DNA from: Solirubrobacteraceae bacterium
GTDB taxonomy: Bacteria > Actinomycetota > Thermoleophilia > Solirubrobacterales > Solirubrobacteraceae
Length of the DNA: 64,000 bases
Assembly (NCBI GenBank): GCA_030681525.1
Contig: JAUXSD010000084.1
Coordinates: 1-64,000, forward strand
Direction of reading: 5' to 3'
Part shown: positions 57,646 through 64,000 of the stretch, one piece after another
Numbering within the stretch: the stretch's first letter is position 1
Layout: the number at the start of each line of letters is the position of its first letter
Translations under genes and position numbers: made by a program
The notes under the pieces: model-generated
The model's database searches: none
What the model was told of the DNA's origin: nothing
What the model saw: the letters and a program-made list of their open reading frames with translations, nothing else

Positions 57646-59238
57646 ATGCACGCTGTGAACCACGGGCCGGACCGCGAGGGCTTGCATGAGCTTCACGAGT
57701 ACCTGCGGCCGCTTCGCCGACGGTGGCCGATCGTGCTGCTCGGGCTCCTGCTGGGGACTGCTCTGGGCGCGGGCGTGGCCGCGATCGTGCAGCCGACCTT
57801 CACGTCGACGACGTCCGTGGTGGTCACGCCGAACGTGCCGCAGAGGACCGACAGCAGCACCGGGCGGGTGCAGGGGGCGATCAACGTCGAGACGGAGGCC
57901 CAACTCGTCCGCTCGCATGAGGTCTTGACGCCGGCGCGCCGGCTGCTCGAGCTCAGCGAGCCACTGGGTGAGCTCAGGAGCCGGGTTGCGGTGTCGGCGC
58001 CGGCGAACACGACCGTGATGGACATCAGCTTCAGCGCGCGGTCGCCGAGAGCCGCGCAGGCCGGAGCGCGAGCCGTCGCCCGCGCGTACCTCGAGTACCG
58101 GCGGTCCGCGGGAGAGTTCTACGTGCGAGAGCAGGCCAGGATCGTCGACGCTCAGATCGCGTCACTACGACGCCAGGTCCGCGAGCAGGCTGCGATCGTC
58201 GCATCGCGGCGCGCGGGATCAGCGTCACGCGCGGTCGCCGAAGCGCAGCTCGATTCCTACACCGCGCAGCTGACCGCGCTCGCCACGTCGCAGACCGCCG
58301 CGACGCCGCCGGCCAGAGGGGGACGGGTCATCGCCGATGCAGCTCGGCCAGATGACGCCGGCCGCCCGCGCGCCGTGCTCGGGCTCGTCGGCGGCATGAT
58401 GCTGGGACTGCTCCTGGGGATCTCCGCAGCGCTCGTGCGGGAGCGCACCGACGGCCGCCTCCGCGATGTCGCCCCGTTCGACGAACGGGGCGTGCCGGTC
58501 GTTCTCTGGCCGGCCGACCACCGCACGGCGGCCGGGACGAACGGCGGACGCGCCGGCGGGCTGACGGCGTCCCAGCGGCTCTGCGACCTCGTGTTCGCGG
58601 CGTGCGGGACCACCCAGGGCACGATCGTCGTGGCCCCCCTCTCCGTGCAGCAGGTGGACATGGGCGTCGCGCGGGACCTCGCAGCGTCGATTGCGAGCTT
58701 CGGGCGCAGCTCCGCGCTCGTGCGCGCAGGCGGGCAGAGCGCACCAGATCCGGATCCCGTGCCTCCGGGCGCCGCCGCTGACGGCCGGCCGCTGCCGCCC
58801 GACCACCTTCACCCGGCGGTCGAGCCCCCGTCCTTCGTGGCAGAGCTGCTCGACGGGACCGACGCAGACGGCCTTGACGTCGTGACGCTCCAGCAGCGGC
58901 TCGACGCCCTGGAGCAGACCGCTGCCTTCCTCGTCATCGTCGCGCCGCCGGTCACCCACGAGCCGATCACGCAGACCCTCGCCGGCATGTGCGACGGCGT
59001 CGTCCTCGTCGCCCAGATCGGCGTGACGCACACAGATGACGTCGCGGATGCGCTGGGTCACCTGGACGCCGTGCGAGCCACGGTGCTGGGCGCCGTGGTC
59101 CTGCCACGCTCGCCGGTCGAGGGACGACGCCGGGGCCGTCCTCCGCCGCCTCCGGTCGCTGCGGAGCGAGCGGGCGACGAGCTGCTCGCGGCCGACGAGC
59201 CAGGCCACCGTGCGAGGCGGCGCACCGACCGATCGTGA
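57646..59238 (+). CDS. Wzz/chain-length-determinant-like protein with degenerate kinase-like C terminus
   Basis: A 530-residue membrane protein. A first helix (WPIVLLGLLLGTALGAGVAAIV) is followed by a Wzz domain (TFTSTTSVVVTP, with a coiled region about 160-220), and a second helix (AVLGLVGGMMLGLLLGISAALV). The cytosolic part resembles a BY-kinase/MinD fold (GTIVVAPLSVQQVDMGVARDLAAS, CDGVVLVAQIGVT) but the Walker A lysine motif is absent, so it is probably not a kinase. It controls polymer length or export in exopolysaccharide synthesis. It is coupled to the ligase-like gene by a GTGA overlap. Confidence 0.82.
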   Translation: MHAVNHGPDREGLHELHEYLRPLRRRWPIVLLGLLLGTALGAGVAAIVQPTFTSTTSVVVTPNVPQRTDSSTGRVQGAINVETEAQLVRSHEVLTPARRLLELSEPLGELRSRVAVSAPANTTVMDISFSARSPRAAQAGARAVARAYLEYRRSAGEFYVREQARIVDAQIASLRRQVREQAAIVASRRAGSASRAVAEAQLDSYTAQLTALATSQTAATPPARGGRVIADAARPDDAGRPRAVLGLVGGMMLGLLLGISAALVRERTDGRLRDVAPFDERGVPVVLWPADHRTAAGTNGGRAGGLTASQRLCDLVFAACGTTQGTIVVAPLSVQQVDMGVARDLAASIASFGRSSALVRAGGQSAPDPDPVPPGAAADGRPLPPDHLHPAVEPPSFVAELLDGTDADGLDVVTLQQRLDALEQTAAFLVIVAPPVTHEPITQTLAGMCDGVVLVAQIGVTHTDDVADALGHLDAVRATVLGAVVLPRSPVEGRRRGRPPPPPVAAERAGDELLAADEPGHRARRRTDRS

Positions 59239-60677
59239 GCCTGATCGCAGGCGGCGGACTCTCGACCGACCGACGACGGCAGGGCGCTCGGGCGGCCGGG
59301 CCTCGCCGCCCCCGGCGGCCCCCGCGGGGGTGGCCGCTCGTCGCCCTGCTGGGGCTCTACCCGCTCTGGTGGGCGCTCGGCCTCGGTGCTTTCGCGTTTC
59401 TGCTGGTCGCGTTGCCGATGGCGTGGCATCTCGTCCGCCACCGCCCGCTCAAGGTCCCCCCGGGCTTCGGCTTGTGGTTGCTGTTCTTGCTGTGGGCCGT
59501 GGTCAGCCTCGTGATGCTCCCGTTCGACCCTCCGGGCACGACGTCCGGCACGCCGTCCGGGCGCATGATCGGCATCGCCGTCACCCTGGGCGGCTACCTC
59601 GCCGCCACGATCGTTGTGCTCTACGTCGTGAACCTGCCGCATGAGCAGTTGTCACAGCAGCGCCTGCTGCGCCTGCTCAGCATCCTCTTCGCCGTCACGG
59701 TGGCGGGCGGACTGCTCGGCGTCGTCGCGCCGCGCTTCGAGTTCGTCGCGCCGCTGGAGCGGCTGTTGCCCGAGAGCGTCCGCGCCAACAGCTACACGCA
59801 GGCGCTCGTCCATCCGACGTCAGCGCAGATCCAGGACGTGCTCGGCTCTGAGTCGGCGCGGCCGGCGGCGCCGTTCGGCTACACGAACTTCTGGGGCAAC
59901 AACTTCTCGATCCTGCTCGTGTGGTTTCTGGCCTACATGTGGGCGGGCCGCTCCGCGCGGCGGCGCATCGTCGCGGTCGGGGTCGTGCTCGTGGCGCTCG
60001 TCCCCGTGGTGCACTCGCTGGACCGCGCGCTGTGGCTGGGGCTCGGCCTGTCGGCCGCATTCGTGATGGTGCGGCTTGCCCTGCGCGGCCGGTTGCGCAC
60101 CGCGCTCGTGGCGGCCGCGCTCGTCCCCCTCGGGACCCTCGCGTTCACGCTCACGCCGCTGCACGGCATCGTCCAGGCGCGTCTGGCGGATCCGGGCAGC
60201 ATCGGCCTGCGCAACTTCCTCAGCCGCGCCGCGCTCGACGGCGCCGCCCACTCGCCCGTCATCGGGTACGGCGCTACGCGCAAGGTGCTGGGCAGCCGCA
60301 CGTCGATCAGCGCCGGGCCGACCCCGAGCTGCCCGGGTTGCGGCCAGTTCAACGTCGGCAGCAACGGCCAGTTCTGGCTGATCGTCTTCGCGCACGGCTT
60401 CGTCGGGGCCGCGCTCTACGTCGCCTTCTTCGTGCGCGTCGCTTGGGCGTTCCGGCGAGAACGGAGGGTCACGGCCGGCGGCGGGGTTCTCGTGGTGCTG
60501 CTAAGCCTCTTCTACATGTTCTTCTACAGCGCCTTCCCGGTGGCGCTCACCCTCACGATGATCTCGATCGGACTGATGGCCCGCGACCGCGTCGAACAGC
60601 CCGACCGGTCGATCGGCCGCGCGCCGCCGCCCGCCGGGCGTTCGCCCGGCCGACCGGCGGTGGCCGTCGGCGCCTGA
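59235..60677 (+). CDS. O-antigen ligase/polymerase-like membrane protein
   Basis: A 480-residue protein with about ten helices. The large extracytoplasmic loop contains NFWGNNFSILLVWF, SLDRALWLGLGLSAAF (typical R-x-x-x-L of Wzy_C/WaaL), and RAALDGAAHSPVIGYGATRKVLGS with the G-x-G element near the conserved His-poor active region. It polymerises or transfers lipid-linked glycan. GTG 59235 overlaps the Wzz stop. Its last 177 bp overlap the antisense 3' end of the WecG-like gene. Confidence 0.82.
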   Translation: MSLIAGGGLSTDRRRQGARAAGPRRPRRPPRGWPLVALLGLYPLWWALGLGAFAFLLVALPMAWHLVRHRPLKVPPGFGLWLLFLLWAVVSLVMLPFDPPGTTSGTPSGRMIGIAVTLGGYLAATIVVLYVVNLPHEQLSQQRLLRLLSILFAVTVAGGLLGVVAPRFEFVAPLERLLPESVRANSYTQALVHPTSAQIQDVLGSESARPAAPFGYTNFWGNNFSILLVWFLAYMWAGRSARRRIVAVGVVLVALVPVVHSLDRALWLGLGLSAAFVMVRLALRGRLRTALVAAALVPLGTLAFTLTPLHGIVQARLADPGSIGLRNFLSRAALDGAAHSPVIGYGATRKVLGSRTSISAGPTPSCPGCGQFNVGSNGQFWLIVFAHGFVGAALYVAFFVRVAWAFRRERRVTAGGGVLVVLLSLFYMFFYSAFPVALTLTMISIGLMARDRVEQPDRSIGRAPPPAGRSPGRPAVAVGA

Positions 60678-61577
60678 GGGAGGCGATGCGCAGGACGCAT
60701 CGTCTCCGTCCGAACGGCGGTCTGCGCTCGTTCGCCCCCTGCTGCGATGCGCGGCGGTCCGCATATCGGCGGCGCCCGCCCGTGGGGACCGGTGGCGGGC
60801 ACGGGCCGAGCGGAGCATCAGCGCGGCGGCATAGGAGAGCCCGTCGACAAGGTAGCGGCGAAAGAGCCGGATCGGCTCGCGCATCAGGCGGTGCAGCCAC
60901 TCCAGACCGTAGCGCTGCATCCACGCGGGCGCTCGTCTCAGGTGCCCGGCGGCGAACGGGATGGCGGCGCCGCAGCCGATGAACCACGCGCCCGGAAGCC
61001 CGCGTCGCAGCTCGCGGATGACGAGCTCCTGCCGCGGAAAGCCCAAGCCGCAGAAGATGATGTCGGGCGCCGCGGCGACGAGCTTGCGTCGTGCTCGGTC
61101 GAAGTGCTCAGGCTGGGCTTCGAACCCGAACGGCGGGCTGTCCGCGCCGGCGATGTGGAGTCGCGGGTTTCGCGCCACCAGCGCTCGCGCCGCCGCGTCC
61201 GCCACCCCCGGCACGCCGCCGAGAAGATAGATCGAGAGATCGTCGTCGGCAGCGGCGCTCAGCGTCCAGATCAGCGAAGCGCCCGTGACGCGTTCGGGCA
61301 GCGATCGGCCCGCGAGGCGCGCCGCCCACAGCACCGGCATGCCGTCGGCGACCACGAGCGTGGCCTGGCTCACCATGGCTCGCAGCGTCGAGTCGCGGCG
61401 CAGGCGGCGCAGGATGTCGAGGTTGACCGTGACCACCCACCCGCCGCGCCCGGCGCGTGCTTCGCCGACGATCGCGTCGACGACCTCCTGCTCGGTGCGG
61501 GCATCCAGCGGCACACCGTCCACCACGACCGTGCACGGGTCCACGACATCTGCCTCCCTCACGTTGCGACCATACAC
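60501..61577 (-). CDS. WecG/TagA/CpsF family glycosyltransferase
   Basis: A GT26 enzyme: VVTVNLDILRRLRRDSTLRAM, ATLVVADGMPVLWAARLAGR (T-x-x-D-G-x-P), ERVTGASLIWTLSAA, IYLLGGVPGVADAAA, DIIFCGLGFPRQELVIREL, and the C-terminal WMQRYGLEWLHRLMREPIRLFRRY. The family adds N-acetylmannosamine or similar residues to lipid carriers. The domain ends near residue 255; the remaining 100 residues are Arg/Asp-rich and antisense to the ligase-like gene for 177 bp. The stop may be real or the tail may reflect a lost stop codon. Confidence 0.87.
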   Translation of the reverse strand: MYGRNVREADVVDPCTVVVDGVPLDARTEQEVVDAIVGEARAGRGGWVVTVNLDILRRLRRDSTLRAMVSQATLVVADGMPVLWAARLAGRSLPERVTGASLIWTLSAAADDDLSIYLLGGVPGVADAAARALVARNPRLHIAGADSPPFGFEAQPEHFDRARRKLVAAAPDIIFCGLGFPRQELVIRELRRGLPGAWFIGCGAAIPFAAGHLRRAPAWMQRYGLEWLHRLMREPIRLFRRYLVDGLSYAAALMLRSARARHRSPRAGAADMRTAAHRSRGRTSADRRSDGDDASCASPPSGADGHRRSAGRTPGGRRRAADRPVGLFDAVAGHQSDRDHREGERHREGAVEEHVEEA

Positions 61578-61676
61578 CGCTCCCGCGACCCTCAGCGCGC
61601 GCGAGCATCACGACCGTCGGCGTCCGCCACCAGCTAGATTCGCGCGGACCACCACGGACCCGAGGCGCTGGCGTCA

Positions 61677-62630
61677 CTGACCCGAGTTATCTTCCTCGCA
61701 GGACTGGGCCGCAGCGGCACGACGCTGCTCGAGCGGGCTTTGGGCGAGCTCAGCGGCATCCGGGCACTCGGCGAGGTCGTGCACCTGTGGCAACGCGGGA
61801 TCGTCGACGACGAGCTCTGCGGCTGCGGCGAGCCGTTCTCGCGATGCGAGTTCTGGACGGGCGTCGGTCGGCGCGCCTTCGGTGGCTGGGACGCCGTCGA
61901 CGTGGCGGGGGTGGCGGCGGCGAGGCGCCGGGCCGATCGCCTGCGGAGCCTCCCGCAGATGGCGCTCGTCCGCCGTGGCAGCGATGTTCGTGCCGCCGCC
62001 GCCGTGCTGGCCGAGCATCACGCGCGCGTGTACGACGCGGTTGCCCGCTTGACCGGTGTGAGCACCGTCGTGGACTCGAGCAAACATCCCTCGCTCGCGT
62101 ACTGCCTGCGTGGCGACCATGCGATCGACCTCCGCGTCGTACACGTCGTCCGCGACAGCCGGGGCGTCGCCTACTCGTGGACGAAGAGCGTCGAGCGCCC
62201 GGAGACGACCGGCCGCGGGCCCGATGCGTGGATGACGCGGTATGCGCCCAGCCGCTCTGCCGTGCTGTGGTCGCTGCACAACACCTGCGTTCGGACGCTC
62301 GCGAGGCTCGGAACCCCGGTCATGCTCGTGCGTTATGAGTCCTTTCTCCGGGCTCCGGCGCAAACGCTCGTCGACGTGGCGCGGTTCGCGGGGCTGGCGG
62401 TGGACCCCGCCGAGTTGCGGTTCGTCGCGGACGGCCAGATCACGCTGACGCCGGCCCACAGCGCCGCCGGCAACCCGCTTCGGTTCAGGAGCGGCACCCT
62501 GCCGTTACGTCCCGATGACGCATGGCGGGCGCTGCTTCCGCGGCCTCAGCGGCTGACCGTCACCGCCCTCACCTACCCGCAGCTCCGGCGGTACGGCTAC
62601 GTGCGGAGCGCCGGGCGGGGGCAGCCCTGA
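61677..62630 (+). CDS. Sulfotransferase of the exopolysaccharide locus (CTG start)
   Basis: About 317 residues. VIFLAGLGRSGTTLLERAL is the PAPS phosphosulfate loop, and VVHVVRDSRGVAYSWTKS the 3'-phosphate site; FLRAPAQTLVDVARFAGL follows the usual fold. The track ORF from TTG 61740 would cut off the essential loop. No ATG, GTG or TTG exists upstream before the TAG at 61635, so translation most likely starts at CTG 61677 (CTG 61668 is a second option). It is coupled by overlap to the next GT2 gene. It probably sulfates the surface glycan. Confidence 0.8.
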   Translation: MTRVIFLAGLGRSGTTLLERALGELSGIRALGEVVHLWQRGIVDDELCGCGEPFSRCEFWTGVGRRAFGGWDAVDVAGVAAARRRADRLRSLPQMALVRRGSDVRAAAAVLAEHHARVYDAVARLTGVSTVVDSSKHPSLAYCLRGDHAIDLRVVHVVRDSRGVAYSWTKSVERPETTGRGPDAWMTRYAPSRSAVLWSLHNTCVRTLARLGTPVMLVRYESFLRAPAQTLVDVARFAGLAVDPAELRFVADGQITLTPAHSAAGNPLRFRSGTLPLRPDDAWRALLPRPQRLTVTALTYPQLRRYGYVRSAGRGQP

Positions 62631-63541
62631 GCCCGCCGCCTCCCTGGCCCTCGGTCGGCGTCGTCGTGCCGACGCGAGGCCGGCCACGGCAGCTGCGCGC
62701 AGCGATCTCGTCGATCCTGGGCCAGGACTACCCCGGAAGCATCGAGGTGGTGATCGTCTTCGACGGCACGCAGCGCGACGCGTCGCTGGACGGCGAGCGC
62801 GTGCGAACGACGACGAATGCCCGGTCCGCCGGGCTCGCCGGGACCCGCAACACCGGCATCCTGGCGGTCGGGTCCGACCTCGTCGCGTTCTGCGACGACG
62901 ACGATCTGTGGCTTCCCGGAAAGCTGCGCGCGCAGGTGCAGCGCCTCGTTGCGGCGCCCGCCGCGGACTTCGCGACCTGCAGCGTCATCGTCGACTACGC
63001 CGGCCGGTCGACGGTCCGGCTGGCGGCCACCGATGTCGTCGCCCACCACCGGCTCGTGCGTTCGAGGATGGCGATGTTGCACTCGTCCACGTTCGTGATC
63101 CGCCGGTCCAGCCTGGTTGGCCGGCTCGGGCTCGTCGACGAGTCGATCCCCGGCAGCCAGTGCGAGGACTGGGATCTCCTGCTGCGCGCTTCGCGCGAGC
63201 GCGCGATCCTGCACGTCGACCGACCGCTCGTGCGCGTCTTGTGGAGCGATGCGTCGTACTTCGCGCGGGCCTGGGAATCGAAGGTCGCGTCCCTGCAATG
63301 GATGCTGGCGCGCCACCCCGACATCGCGGCCGACCGTGCGGGGTGCGCCCGCGTCCACGGGCAACTCGCGTTCGCGCACGCGGCTATGGGCGCCCGCCGC
63401 ACCGCGCTCGCGTGGGCGGGGCGCTCGCTCGCCCGCGCGCCCTGGGAGCCAAGGGCGCTGCTGGCGATGGCGGTTGCCGCCGGGCTGGCGGACAGCACGG
63501 CGGTCCTCGACGCACTGCACCGCCGCGGCCGCGGCATATGA
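62627..63541 (+). CDS. Family 2 glycosyltransferase of the exopolysaccharide locus (CTG start)
   Basis: About 304 residues. SVGVVVPTRGRPRQLRAAISSILGQDYPG is the GT-A N terminus, AGLAGTRNTGILAVGSDLVAFCDDDDLW contains the DDDD metal site, and QCEDWDLLLRASRERAIL the base region. The only in-frame start compatible with the first strand is CTG 62627, inside the preceding stop (CTGA), with GGGGG upstream at about 6 nt; the track start at 62522 is antisense-like extension within the sulfotransferase. It adds a sugar during exopolysaccharide assembly. Confidence 0.83.
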   Translation: MSPPPPWPSVGVVVPTRGRPRQLRAAISSILGQDYPGSIEVVIVFDGTQRDASLDGERVRTTTNARSAGLAGTRNTGILAVGSDLVAFCDDDDLWLPGKLRAQVQRLVAAPAADFATCSVIVDYAGRSTVRLAATDVVAHHRLVRSRMAMLHSSTFVIRRSSLVGRLGLVDESIPGSQCEDWDLLLRASRERAILHVDRPLVRVLWSDASYFARAWESKVASLQWMLARHPDIAADRAGCARVHGQLAFAHAAMGARRTALAWAGRSLARAPWEPRALLAMAVAAGLADSTAVLDALHRRGRGI

Positions 63542-63640
63542 CGATCAGCTCGCTCGACGACGACGACGTCGGTGAATCGCGCTCGCTCCCTGCGCGGGTG
63601 CGAGTCCGGGGCTCCGCGAAGGGAACGGGTCCGGCTCGCC

Positions 63641-63646
63641 TACTCT
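63641..63646 (+). promoter_or_regulatory. -10 (TACTCT) for leaderless glmS
   Basis: TACTCT is 6 nt before ATG 63653, with no Shine-Dalgarno sequence in between. Confidence 0.5.
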
Positions 63647-63652
63647 CCCTGT

Positions 63653-64000
<348 letters not shown>

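Overview
The window is a GC-rich (visibly above 70 percent G+C) actinobacterial chromosome segment with dense, overlapping genes. GTG starts, GuaB3, a DUF3159-type protein, an extended S9 protein and class-II-like phosphoribulokinases suggest the class Thermoleophilia (Solirubrobacterales-like). That placement is an inference from gene content; no 16S or other decisive marker is present. I saw no tRNA, rRNA, CRISPR array, insertion sequence or prophage. Many genes appear leaderless: a TAnnnT -10 element lies 6 to 9 nt before the start codon. Several genes seem to start with CTG.

Layout. 1-5.6 kb: truncated hydantoinase (HyuA), a secreted AMIN-like/Gmad2 protein, a small unknown protein, nadB and a divergent deacetylase. 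5.7-7.6 kb: an orphan tandem operator, two zinc-ribbon proteins and a Flp-like pilin. 7.6-14.8 kb: housekeeping genes murI-rph-rdgB, a cation-efflux protein, HU, pyrF, a LysM protein, a D-Ala-D-Ala carboxypeptidase and a 1-phosphofructokinase-family kinase.

14.9-21.4 kb is the most interesting region: a compact lasso-peptide-like RiPP locus. It encodes a nucleotidyltransferase, an HPr-kinase-like protein, a PqqD-type recognition protein, a B2-type transglutaminase-like leader peptidase (opposite strand), a sulfotransferase, a short asparagine-synthetase-like cyclase, a 57-residue precursor missed by the ORF track, and an ABC exporter. The precursor has the lasso leader signature and a C-terminal Ser, but no conventional Gly1 plus Asp/Glu7-9 register.

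21.5-40.8 kb: two L,D-transpeptidases, a phosphoribulokinase, and a nitrogen block. The block holds nirBD, a nitrate reductase fused to a flavin domain, a glutamine-synthetase-family gene, a GlnR-like orphan regulator, a TrpD-like protein and moeA. A two-unit GlnR-type box lies just upstream of nirB, so the regulator and its likely target share the window.

41-64 kb: guaB3-guaA; a hydrolase and OsmC protein; a lipid-linked glycan set (GT2, flippase-like protein, membrane glycosyltransferase-like protein); a second phosphoribulokinase; a zinc-binding protein gene with a Zur-like palindrome; an M23 peptidase; rplM-rpsI-glmM with a terminator-like hairpin in the rplM leader; a copper protein; a cupin; an exopolysaccharide locus (Wzz-like, O-antigen-ligase-like, WecG-like, sulfotransferase, GT2); and the 5' end of glmS. 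Cell-envelope construction and nitrogen assimilation are the main themes.
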